Assembly: GCA_963575745.1 (NCBI GenBank)
Contig: CAUYUJ010004725.1
Location: 510,976 to 535,975, forward strand
Origin: Prorocentrum cordatum
Taxonomy: Eukaryota > Sar > Dinophyceae > Prorocentrales > Prorocentraceae
DNA length: 25,000 bases
Direction: 5' to 3'
Shown: piece after piece, positions 16,463 to 25,000 of the stretch
Layout of the letters: each line of letters opens with the position of its first letter
How positions within the stretch are numbered: position 1 is the stretch's first letter
Program-made: the position numbers and the translations under genes
Notes under the pieces: generated by a model
What the model was told of the DNA's origin: nothing
Databases searched by the model: none
Seen by the model: only the letters and a program-made list of their open reading frames with translations

Positions 16463-17409
16463 GTGGCAACGCGCGCATCCCCCCCCCCGCCCCCCGCCGC
16501 CGCCGCCGCACTCCCCGACTCGACCGCCTCCAAGTCACACAAGCAAGGGAAGCAAGCTGGGGAAGGGACCTCCTCCCGCGGCTTGGCGCGCACTGAGGCC
16601 TCGGGCGCGCTGGCGGAGGCTCTCTGCGCTGCTCGGCTTACGAAATCGTTCGCCCCGCTGGCGTCTTGGAGCTGGGCGCGAGCGCGAGAAGTGGAACTTC
16701 CGACAATTCGTGATCGGCACCCCCAGTCCGCGCAACAAAAATCCGCCCAGGCGTTTCACATAAATCGGAGACCCTCCGCGGCCCCTCGGCTCGGCGGCGC
16801 GCCTGGCCCTCGAGGACCTCGTCCAGACACCCGCGGGCAGGGGTCCACTGGAAAACGGGTCTCTCGCTTCTACTCCAGAGTCCGTAAGAAAGGGAGGGGG
16901 GTCTCATTTCGGGGGGGGTCTCTTCCAGGCTATCTTGGAGGGCCTGGGAGGGTCTGGGGATGATGTTTTGGAGGGTTCTCCCACGGAGGAGGTCTCAAAT
17001 GGCTTGTCTTGGAGGGTCCAGACCCCCTCCCTTTCATTACGAAATCTGGAGTATCATTGTAGATCTTGAACATGTCTCTCCAGACCGCAGCGTGCCTGCC
17101 GGCCGCGGCCGCGAGCCGCGGACTCCACCCGCCCCCTTCCTCCGACGCGCCGACGACTGCGCAGCCGCGTCGCGCCACCTCTGGGTCGCTACTGCGGGGG
17201 CCCGACCCGCCCGCGCAGAGTCGGCACCCCCTCCACGCGGGTGGCCCACCACTCAAATAACCCATGGCGCTGGGGGGCAGGCTCAACCACGATTGAACGA
17301 AAGGGGAGACTATGAACGAACTCAACCGAAGCGAACTCGAGCGGAATTCCGTAAGCATCATTGCCCCTCAGCCACTTCCGATGCCCAGCGCAATCATGGG
17401 GCTCAATAG
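16463..17409 (+). CDS. Candidate two-exon gene with a hairpin intron, product unknown
   Basis: Exon 1 runs 16463-16883 from an ATG; the intron 16884-17083 starts GTAAGA and ends TCTCTCCAG; exon 2 runs 17084-17409 to a TAG. The single base left at the end of exon 1 (phase 1) joins the exon 2 frame without a stop, giving 248 codons. Exon 1 includes SGALAEALCAARLTKSFAPL and exon 2 RRADDCAAASRHLWVATAGA. The protein is rich in Ala, Arg and Pro, with no domain I recognise. Start choice is arbitrary, since exon 1 could begin further upstream. The intron is almost entirely the foldback element at 16871-17053. High GC keeps other frames open too, so this is a hypothesis. Confidence 0.3.
16871..17053. 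mobile_element. Foldback element with terminal inverted repeats of about 34 bp
   Basis: TACTCCAGAGTCCGTAAGAA then AGGGAGGGGGGTCT at the left end is matched in inverse by AGACCCCCTCCCTTTCATTA then CGAAATCTGGAGTA at the right end, with only a few mismatches and one 1-nt offset. The interior repeats GGAGGGTCT/GGAGGGCCT words. The left terminal repeat contains a textbook splice donor, GTAAGA. It is non-coding. Confidence 0.7.
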
Positions 17410-17582
17410 GCGCAACCTCTGGATCGTTACCCTCGCTCCGAAGGGCCTCGCGACCATAAAAGCGGTGCCCGAGCGTGCCCGGCGCCGCCTTGCAACAATC
17501 GCAGGGGGAGGGCCCCGCACATCCGCGCTGCCGTTTCCTGGCTGGCGGCCACAGTGCGCCGCCCAGGAGAGCGCGGAACGCA

Positions 17583-17866
17583 GAGGAGGAGGAGGAGGAG
17601 GAGGAGGAGGAGGAGGAGGAGGAGGAGGAGGAGGAGGAGGAGGAGGAGGAGGAGGAGGAGGAGGAGGAGGAGGAGGAGGAGGAGGAGGAGGAGGAGGAGG
17701 AGGAGGAGAGGAGGAGGAGGAGGAGGAGAGGAGGAGGAGGAGGAGGAGGAGGAGGAGGGAGGAGGAGGAGGAGGAGGAGGAGGAGGAGGAGGAGGAGGAG
17801 GAGGAGGAGGAGGAGGAGGAGGAGGAGGAGGAGGAGGAGGAGGAGGGAGGAGGAGGAGGAGGAGAG
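17583..17866. repeat. GGA trinucleotide microsatellite, interrupted
   Basis: About 125 bp of pure GGA is followed by GGA interrupted by GAG and GGGA shifts. All plus frames read poly-Gly, poly-Glu or poly-Arg and all minus frames poly-Pro, poly-Ser or poly-Leu. The long ORFs here are artefacts. Confidence 0.95.
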
Positions 17867-18042
17867 GAGGAGGTGGAGGTGTGGAGGTGGATCTTGCCCA
17901 CTCCCACCCTCTGCGCTCGGCCCCGGATGACCTCGGAGCCCGTCGCCTCGGGCGGGCTCGCGACGGGTTGCGCGCCACGAGCACGATGTTTATGACCTCT
18001 CGCAGCTGTGAGCGGACGTCGATGGGGCACCCGGTAAACATA

Positions 18043-18205
18043 GGAGGGCACCAACTATACACCAACACCGATCCTGGCCAGGATCACCCTGGGCCCAGGA
18101 TCGGTGTATACGCCCTCCTGCCTGGGGCAAGAAGGCATATACACCGATCCTGGGCCCAGGATTGGCCTGGCCAAGGTCGGTGCTGGTGTATAGTTGGTGC
18201 CCTCC
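18043..18205. mobile_element. Foldback element with 72-nt arms
   Basis: Arms 18043-18114 and 18134-18205 are inverted copies agreeing at 64 of 72 positions with no gaps, separated by a 19-nt loop. Each arm carries the palindrome CCTGGGCCCAGG or a near copy. Most mismatches are transitions, which would be G-U pairs in one RNA strand. On the plus strand it is bounded by GTAAAC (18034) and GAAAACAG (ending 18213), giving a possible 180-nt GT-AG intron that is almost all hairpin. Confidence 0.8.
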
Positions 18206-18213
18206 GAAAACAG

Positions 18214-18427
18214 CGAAATTGATATGGCCCTGGTCCGCGCGCACGTGGCGCGGCCCAACCAGGCCCCAACCGAGGCTCCTGAGGGGCAGCCGCGCATCTC
18301 CAGCGGGCCCCCAGACGCGCGACCAGCGAGGTCGCTCCGACAAAACTTGGTTCGCGGCTCTGCCCAGGCCGCTCGAAGGTCGGCGTCTGAAGCTCGCCGG
18401 CCCCACACCCAGCAACAACACCGATGA
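18214..18427 (+). CDS. Candidate 3' exon after the hairpin, unrecognised
   Basis: The frame read from 18215 (EIDMALVRAHVARPNQAPTE continuing PEGQPRISSGPPDARPARSL) ends in TGA at 18427, with most codons G- or C-ending in its first half. No domain is recognised. It follows directly on the putative acceptor at 18213. The frame open upstream of the putative donor at 18034 would meet a stop after splicing, so an intact spliced gene is not shown. A second plus frame is also open to 18515. Confidence 0.2.
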
Positions 18428-18516
18428 ATCAGCGGGCCCGCGGCATCAACGACAGGGTCAAAAGACACATCTGGGCGCGTGCACAAATTCGAAGCAACGT
18501 GGGCTCGCCCTTTAGC

Positions 18517-18731
18517 CCCGAGAAGATCGGGTCGGGCAAAAGGGGGGTATAGCAAAGGGGGGGGTTGAGAATCAGCCCACGTAGCTGATTTTCCCGGCGC
18601 CTCCCGGCGCCGGGAGGCGCCCATGTATCGAGGAATGGGCCCGGCGGCGGGGCCGAAACCAGCTGCATGCAGCAGATTTCGTAACCCCCACTTTCCCAAT
18701 CCCCCCCTTTCGTCCGGCCCGAGAAGACCGG
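18517..18731. mobile_element. Foldback element with flanking 14-bp direct repeats
   Basis: CCCGAGAAGATCGG (18517-18530) and CCCGAGAAGACCGG (18718-18731) look like a target-site duplication with one mismatch. Between them the ends GTCGGGCAAAAGGGGGG and CCCCCCCTTTCGTCCGG are inverted repeats, and the symmetry continues inward (AGCAAAGGGGGGGGTT with AACCCCCACTTTCCC; AGCTGATTT with its partner). The apex is a perfect 26-bp palindrome (18596-18621). There is no coding capacity. This is the best evidence in the window that such hairpins are inserted mobile DNA. Confidence 0.8.
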
Positions 18732-19397
18732 CAACGAAAACACGCAGCGACGCGAGAGTAGCATCCGTCACCCCCGCCACCCCCGCTCCGTGCCCCGCGC
18801 TGGGCATCGAGCCCGCGCGCCAGAGGCCTCGCGCCTCCTGGCGCCCTGCAGCTCTGCGATGCGCTGCGATCCTCCGGCAGTTTCGGAGTAGCACCCGCCC
18901 CAATCTCAGGGGGACGTAAGACCCGGGTACGGGGGACTCGGAAATCCCCGACGAGGTCGTCAAAAAAATGACGAGGCCGAGCCTGCATTTTGACGAGGCC
19001 TCCCGCTGCAGACATCCCACGAAACTCCTCCTCGTCAAAATCCGAGGCGCGGTCGTCAATTACCCTGCGACGTACCCAACCCACGTGCATCAAATGGCAA
19101 GAGGACTATGCCAACATTAGCAGGAACAACGACAGTGTAGACGCGGCGATTTGCTGCGCAAGCTACATGGGATGCGCATGCGTTGCACGATTCACAGGAC
19201 GACGATCGAAAGAACGAGGATTGAGGCCCCAGGATCGAAGAAGAACGGGTACGGGAACGAGGGGTAGGAGAGGGATGGAATGGAGGGCGGGGGGGGCGAA
19301 AGGCCATCGCGGAAGCAGCAGCATGCATGGAGAAGGTGAGGCGGGGAATAGGACGACGATGAAAGTGGCGGGAGGAGACAGAAGACTGCCGCGTTTT
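18732..19397. other. No gene supported; holds an inverted repeat at 18987-19041
   Basis: ATTTTGACGAGG (18987-18998) and CCTCGTCAAAAT (19030-19041) form a perfect 12-bp inverted repeat with a 31-nt spacer, next to further TGACGAGGCC/GTCGTCA words at 18953-18976. The rest is GC-rich unique sequence, turning purine-rich at 19210-19380. ORFs that span it also cross the hairpins and are not believable. Confidence 0.4.
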
Positions 19398-20148
19398 TCA
19401 AGCGCGAGCTAAACCCGCAGCGCTGCCTGCGCCATGTCGTCGCAGAGTTCCATATGATAAAACTTGTTTAGAGTGCAAGGAACGAGCGAGGCGTAGCTCG
19501 CCCGCTAGCTTCTCCGCCTCCTTCCCGCACATTTCAGCGCGGGAGCTGAACGCTCGCAGGCGCGCCGCCAGGTCTGCGGGCGGCCCGCGGGAAAGAAACT
19601 CAAGGCCTGGGTCGCGCATCATCAATCGGTTGTCCATCGTCCAAAGTTGCACTGGCGACGTACTGGTTGAACGCGGAGCGAGCAGCATCACGCGCGTGCC
19701 TGAACGCCACGCAGGTACAGTGCACGCGCGATTGGGACTTCAGGTCGATCACGCGCGTCTCCACCAGGCTTGGCAACACCACGCGACTGAGGATCTCACT
19801 GCGGTCTGCCATGCTGCTGTCCGCGAATGCAATGCGCTGCCTGCAAGTAAGGCGGCGGCGTCCACTTGTCTCAGAAGATGTTCCCGCGGGCCCGAAGGGC
19901 GACCGCCAGCTCGAGCCGCGGCGCCGGCAGGCCAGATAAGGATCATGCAACAGCAAAGACGATGACAGAGCAACGAGGTATCGGCGAGTGCATGACAGGC
20001 CTCCGTTTCCTGCACTTCTTTCCTGTAGTTCCCCTAGCTCATCGAGCTCAGCAGATGTTTCTGCGGGTCCGAAGGGCGACCGCCAGCTCGAGTCGCAGCG
20101 CCGACGAGCTGCATCCACATCAGGCAACACCCCAGGAGACACTGGCAC
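19398..20148 (-). pseudogene. Weak coding relic, possibly retroelement ORF
   Basis: On the minus strand two overlapping frames read like protein: SEILSRVVLPSLVETRVIDL then SQSRVHCTCVAFRHARDAAR (about 19830-19700), followed after a frameshift by GPPADLAARLRAFSSRAEMC then GKEAEKLAGELRLARSLHSK (about 19590-19470). The second looks coiled-coil-like. The first faintly recalls an RRM-like strand (VAFRHARDAAR), which would suit a LINE ORF1, but that is speculative. A duplicated 60-bp segment lies in its upstream part. Confidence 0.25.
19866..20105. repeat. Direct repeat of about 60 bp, 180 bp apart
   Basis: CTCAGAAGATGTTCCCGCGGGCCCGAAGGGCGACCGCCAGCTCGAG-type sequence (from about 19867) recurs from about 20047 with a few substitutions, mostly transitions. 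Confidence 0.75.
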
Positions 20149-20250
20149 ACAACGATTTGACGTCAGTCAGTGCCAGACCACTCCATGTCTAGTTCCTCGC
20201 GCACATACAGTCGATCGCAGATGCGGGATAATCGAAGTAGAATGACGGGT

Positions 20251-21967
20251 CCAATCTGCGTCCGCGTAGGACGTCACTATGCTGGACCCCGCAGCAGGTT
20301 TCGAAAGTGGCGACAGTTTCGTGGGCCCCACAGCAGCCCTCGAAAGTGGCGACAGTTTCACAGATCGCAGCCCCCCAGGGATGGCGAGGTCTAATCTGAG
20401 TCCCCGTAGGACGTCACTCCGCTGGGCCCCCAAGCAGCCTTCGAAAGTGGCGACAGTTTCACAGATCGCAGCCCCCCAGGGATGGCGAGGTCTAATCTGT
20501 ATCCCCGTAGGGCGTCACTCCGCTGGGCCCCCCGCGCAGCCTTCGAAAGTGGCGACAGTTTCACAGATCGCAGCCCCCCAGGGATGGCGAGGTCTAATCT
20601 GATCCCCGTAGGGCGTCACTCCGCTGGGCCCCCCAGCAGCCCGAAAGTGGCGACAGTTTCACAGATCGCAGCCCCCCAGATGGCGAGGTCTGTAGGGCGT
20701 CACTCCGCTGGGCCCCCCAGCAGGCCTCGAAAGTGGCGACACAGATCGCAGCCCCCCAGGGATGGCGAGGTCTAATTTGAATCCCCGTGGGCGTCACTGT
20801 GCTGGGCCCCCCAGCAGGCCTCGAAAGTGGCGACAGTTTCACAGATCGCAGCCCCCCAGGGATGGCGAGGTCTAATCTGAATCCCCGTAGGGCGTCACTC
20901 CGCTGGGCCCCCCAGCAGGCCTCGAAAGTGGCGACAGTTTCACAGATCGCAGCCCCCCAGGGATGGCGAGGTCTAATTTGATCCCCCCACTGTGCTGGGC
21001 CCCCCAGCAGGCCTCGAAAGTGGCGACAGTTTCACAGATCGCAGCCCCCCAGGGATGGCGAGGTCTAATCTGAATCCCGTGCGTACCCACTGTGCTGGCC
21101 CCCCAGCAGCCCTCGAAAGTGGCGACAGTTTCACAGATCGCAGCCCCCCAGGGATGGCGAGGTCTAATCTGAATCCCCGTAGGGCGTCACTCCGCTGGGC
21201 CCCCCAGCAGCCCTCGAAAGTGGCGACAGTTTCACAGATCGCAGCCCCCCAGGGATGGCGAGGTCTAATCTGAATCCCCGTAGGGCGTCACTCCGCTGGG
21301 CCCCCCAGCAGCCCTCGAAAGTGGCGACAGTTTCACAGATCGCAGCCCCCCAGGGATGGCGAGGTCTAATCTGAATCCCCGTAGGGCGTCACTCCGCTGG
21401 GCCCCCCAGCAGCCTCGAAAGTGGCGACAGTTTCACAGATCGCAGCCCCCAGGGATGGCGAGGTCTAATCTGAATCCCCGTAGGGCGTCACTCCGCTGGG
21501 CCCCCCAGCAGCCTCGAAAGTGGCGACAGTTTCACAGATCGCCGCCCCCCAGGGATGGCGAGGTCTAATCTGAATCCCCGTAGGGCGTCACTCCGCTGGG
21601 CCCCCCAAGCAGCCCTCGAAAGTGGCGACCGTTTCACAGATCGCAGCCCCCCAGGGATGGCGAGGTCTAATCTGAGTCCCCGTAAGGCGTCACTCCGCTG
21701 GGCCCCCCACGCAGCCCTCGAAAGCGGCGACAGTTTCACAGATCGCAGCCCCCCAGAGATGGCGAGGTCTAATCTGAGTCCCCGTAGGGCGTCACTCCGC
21801 CGGGCCCCCCAGCAGCCCTCGAAATTGGCGACAGCTTCACAGATCGCAGCCCCCCAGGAATGGCGAGGTCTAATCTGAGTCCCCGTAGGGCGTCACTCCG
21901 CTGGGCCCCCCAGCAGCCCTCGAAAGCGGCGACAGTTTCACAGATCGCAGCCCCACCAGAGATGGCG
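20251..21967. repeat. 100-bp satellite array, about 17 units
   Basis: GGGCGTCACTCCGCTGGGCC, then CAGCAGCCCTCGAAAGTGGC, GACAGTTTCACAGATCGCAG and CCAGGGATGGCGAGGTCTAATC recur every 98-102 bp (for example AGGGCGTCAC at 21181, 21282, 21383 and 21482). The first units (20251-20400) are diverged and units near 20690-20760 and 20980 are shortened. Each unit contains the short inverted repeat GCTGGGCCCCCCAGC. Variable unit length shifts the frame, so it is not a coding repeat. Confidence 0.95.
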
Positions 21968-22035
21968 GGAGGAGGCGGGAAGGAAGGAAGGAAGGAAGGA
22001 AGGAAGGACGGAAGGAAGGAAGGAAGGAAGGAAGG
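21968..22035. repeat. GGAA tetranucleotide microsatellite
   Basis: GGCGGGAGGAGGCGG leads into GGAA repeats with one GGAC interruption, immediately after the last satellite unit. Confidence 0.95.
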
Positions 22036-22040
22036 TGGAG

Positions 22041-22092
22041 ACCGCAGTGCTCTATTCAAAACGAGTACCCAACGCAGGAGGGTTGGGGAAAA
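22041..22092. repeat. CAAAACGAG module, copy B
   Basis: It is related to 12161-12210 (see that entry), about 80% identical over 45 bases by eye. The sequence downstream (22093-22290) has only weak similarity to copy A and holds no gene that I can support. Confidence 0.65.
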
Positions 22093-22289
22093 AACGATGG
22101 CGAACCCGAGTCCTGGCAAACCCGGGTCTCACGCTCCCCCGACAATCGAAGTGGGAACTCGACCCCGTGCAAAATCTGAAAGAGCGCGGGCAGCTTTGTC
22201 ACCTCAATAGCACTTGCTCATGCCCCAAAGGACCGAAACGAAATGATGCTGCCGACGCTACTCAGGCCGTGCAATTTAAAACGAAAGCT

Positions 22290-25000
22290 GAATCGCTCGC
22301 GCCCCCCCCGTTCCCAGCTCCCCAGAACTCCTCCGTCCTCTATGGTCTCGCCCCCATGCCTCGATCTCGGGGCGTCTCGACCTGCCCTGGAGCCGCAGCG
22401 CGGTGCCCGGTAGTGCCATGAGCCTGCGGCCCCCGTTTGACATGCCCAGCCTGACCAAGCGGCTCACAAGCCTCTCGGTCGCCCAGGAGAGACATCTCTC
22501 GCAGGCCTCGAGCGTGGCAGCTGCCGCCCCGAGGGCTGCACCGGATGAGTATCACAAAGAACGCTGATGGGTCCTGCAACATCCGACGACCGTGGCAACT
22601 GGGAAGCGATGGCCATCCTCATTTCGGGGGTCGCACTCGTCGGGGGCAAAAGCCAAACGCAGACATCGGACGGCAATTCGGGAGCTCGGCAATCGTGCGC
22701 GGCCCGAATCTGGGCCCAATCGGCACGCGTCGAATCGGCAAGCTCGGAGGGCCGGGCTCGATCGGTCGCCGAAATCGCATCCTGAAAGAAAGTGGCCAGA
22801 GCGAAGCGGCGGGCGCCCTTGGCCCCGCCTCCGAAACTTTCGGCGACCCAGGCCAGCCAAGAGGCCTCTCTGCTCGCCAAAACAATCCCCTGGCGCTCCA
22901 TGGCCAACCCTGCGATCCGTTGGACCATGTCTCCCGCCCCTGGATTGGCGAGCGACTGGGGACCAGCCGGGAAAAATTCACGCGTCGGCGCATCGAGATG
23001 TGCGAAGAGCTTGCGGTGCCTCGCGACGTTGTGGTAGAAGCCCGCAGCCTCGCGCAGCGCCCTGGCGACCCCGTCGAAGCGCTTCGGCTGCCGCGCATCA
23101 GTCTCGCCAATATTGGGCGCATACCTCAGCATGGCCGCGCGAAGACGAGCCGCCTGCCTCATCGGGCTGCTGCGCAGCACGCCGCGTATTCGGGTCCTGC
23201 GTGGGGAAATCTGATCTGCGACGCAGCTTGCACCATCGCCCAAACAACTTCGCGCTTTTCCGCTCTGCCAAGGTATTCGCCCCGCGCAGATATGATAATG
23301 TCATGTCTGTCGAGCAACTCCTGCTCGATTCCACGTATGAGATCATCCCAGAACGTAGCCAGATCGTCGCCCGACGTGGCTGCGTCTTCGAAATTCGGAC
23401 CAGTCACGCGGGCGTCTGCCGCAACCTCGAGGTGCCCGCGTCGGAGCTGCCGTCGGCTGCCGCGGCACTCTGACCCATGGCGTGGTAGTGTTTCCTTGAA
23501 TACCGCAGGAGACAGGGCGATGGCGCGATATGGTGGCGTCTATGTGCATATATGGAGACTCGGAACGGACCGCGACATTCTCCGATGCAATGAAAAATCG
23601 ATCACGCTACCTGGCGCGCTCCGCGTGGATGTCGGCATCGACGCAGCAAGCATCATCCCCCCAGATGCGCGCGCCCAGTCAGCTGCCTCTGCGGAGACAC
23701 GTTGGAACCTCCGCCCGCGCACCAGACCCAAGAGATTGCACCTTCTGCGTGTATCGAGACACCTCCAATAATAGCGACGCAACATTATTGGGTCCAAGAC
23801 CTCCGCCTACCCACAGAAACACTGAACTTGCCACCACACCTACTTTGAAGCCGCATGCAGACGCGCGGCAATTGCCTCGATGGAACCAACACCGCGTCTG
23901 TCAAGATCGGGGGCTTCGCGATCGGCGTCGCGCCGCGACCTGAAGGTGAACCGGTAGCAGCAACAGCGCCCCACGCGCCGTGATACCCTGCCTTCTTCAC
24001 CTGTGATTGAAAACCTGCAAGCTTGTCTTGGGCCACGTGGTGTTCCTGCGTGCATGCGACATGCGCGGCGCCGTCGAAAATGCGCTCTGCCTCTGGCAAC
24101 TCTGCCAGCGGCGCGCAGGAAGTAATGATAAACGTGGTAAGCATCACCATCATGATGACAATGACAGTCAAGATCATGCCGAAGCAACTCTCGAGCCTGG
24201 GCTTCCTCGAGCCTGGGCTTCTTCGCGAGCGCCGAGAGACTGGACCCGACTCGCTTGACCGCGTCTCGCAGCTCCTGCTCGTCCTCTGGCAACGCGCAGC
24301 CCGTCGCCTCCGAGAAGCTCCTGAGAACCTCTGGGTCGGCGGCTGAGCGCGGCGCCCAGCCTGGCGCGCCAGGCACCGCCGACGGCGCCTCGGGCTGCGC
24401 CGCCGCCGCCGGCGGCGCCCGAGGCGGCGCTGCCGCCTGCTTGGCCGAGGCCGCGGCCGCGCATCGCTGCTGCTCAGCGCGGCGGGCGGCCTCGGCGTCG
24501 CGCACCTCCGCCAATCAGACGCGCCACCTTCCCGCCAGCTGATGCGGTCAGGCACCTCCGGCGCCTTGGTGATTGCCTGCTGTGCCTCGACCGCCTGCCC
24601 GCAGCTGCTTGACCTGCTGCTGGCGGTGGCCTCGCCTGTTCTCCAGCTTGTCAGCGCTGGAAGGAGATCTCCTTGAAATGTGTGTCCAAGCTCTTGCCCT
24701 ATTTGAGCTTGAGCCGCCACTCGGCCTGGCGCTTGCGGAGCTGCTCTGCCGCCTAGGTTATCTCCGTGCAAGATGTGGGGGCGTAAGGCGGCGAGGTAAT
24801 CCGCAACGATGCCGAGCTTCTTCTTGGTGAGGCCATCGCTACCCGCGATGCCCTCGTCCTCCACGGCGTCAGCAGGGGCTGGGCTCTGCTGCTTCTTGCC
24901 GCGCTCGAACTCCGCACGAGGACGCTTGATCTCGGCTTCGGCCTGCTTGCTGGACGTGCCGCTGCCGCCACCGCCGCTCGCCCGCCCAGGCTGCTGGGCA
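22290..25000 (-). pseudogene. Decayed non-LTR (LINE-type) retrotransposon: coiled coil, endonuclease, linker
   Basis: The element reads from the window end leftward on minus. (1) 24955-24560: charged, coiled-coil-like pieces in shifting frames, e.g. AEAEIKRPRAEFERGKKQQ and LRKRQAEWRLKLK. (2) 24514-24150: Ala/Glu-rich AEVRDAEAARRAEQQRC and SFSEATGCALPEDEQELRDA. (3) 24148-23495: endonuclease/exonuclease/phosphatase-type domain: ITSCAPLAELPEAERIFDGA, CTQEHHVAQDKLAGFQSQ (QETH-like motif with the catalytic Glu), GGGLGPNNVASLLLEV, and ISRHRPV (S-x-H end motif). The GGDFN part is missing near 23640. (4) 23405-22640: linker, e.g. FWDDLIRGIEQELLDRHDI and FDGVARALREAAGFYHNVAR. (5) near 22500-22400, ACERCLSWATERLVSRLVRL may be a leftover of the RT region. 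Several frameshifts and stops make it non-functional. The 5' end lies outside the window. Confidence 0.6.

Noticed and set aside
15212-18222. Poly-Gly, poly-Glu, poly-Arg, poly-Ser and poly-Pro ORFs
   Set aside because: These are translations of the GGA microsatellites at 15697-15796 and 17583-17866.
18055-19059. 334-codon minus-strand ORF
   Set aside because: It runs straight through two foldback elements and a 26-bp palindrome and has no recognisable domain. GC-rich DNA explains its openness.
1-25000. Dinoflagellate spliced-leader relic, tRNA or rRNA genes
   Set aside because: I looked for the spliced-leader core and for obvious tRNA/rRNA signatures and found none; a covariance-model scan would be needed to exclude diverged tRNAs.

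Overview
The window looks like nuclear DNA of a eukaryote with a large, GC-rich, repeat-rich genome, most likely a dinoflagellate. This is an inference from three things: almost no intact genes, long satellite arrays and trinucleotide runs, and relics of non-LTR retrotransposons whose endonuclease and reverse-transcriptase pieces resemble those I know from dinoflagellate genomes. I saw no bacterial operon, no tRNA or rRNA gene and no spliced-leader sequence. Most long open frames here come from stop-free repeats and are not genes.

Layout. 1-4170: degenerate GGCCCC-type short repeats, two weak ORFs, and long CTC, ATC and CTT microsatellites. 4480-7205 (minus strand): remains of coding sequence broken by frameshifts. 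These are a fragment with a DDLYIGKCL motif, an unrecognised gene fragment split by two copies of one AT-rich inverted-repeat element, and a reverse-transcriptase relic whose active-site motif C lies in a 74-bp tandem duplication. 7866-12073: two large arrays of a 90-bp satellite, about 37 units in all, separated by a foldback element and a 140-bp duplication. 12074-15800: purine-rich tracts, further foldbacks and degenerate repeats. 15800-18735: GC-rich sequence with candidate exons and three foldback elements, two of them bounded by GT...AG sites. 19398-20148: a weak minus-strand ORF relic. 20251-21967: about 17 units of a 100-bp satellite. 22290-25000 (minus strand): a decayed LINE-type retrotransposon with a coiled-coil N-terminal region, an endonuclease domain and a linker, running off the window end.

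The most interesting theme is the number of foldback (inverted-repeat) elements: nine of about 130-200 bp, in eight apparently unrelated families. Several sit where introns would be expected. They could be introner-like elements (transposons that create introns) or ordinary MITEs. In one case splicing out the hairpin joins two open frames, and in another removing the element restores a reading frame. A second theme is a repeated order of parts: satellite array, then purine microsatellite, then a shared CAAAACGAG module, found after two unrelated satellites. No complete, confidently functional gene is present.
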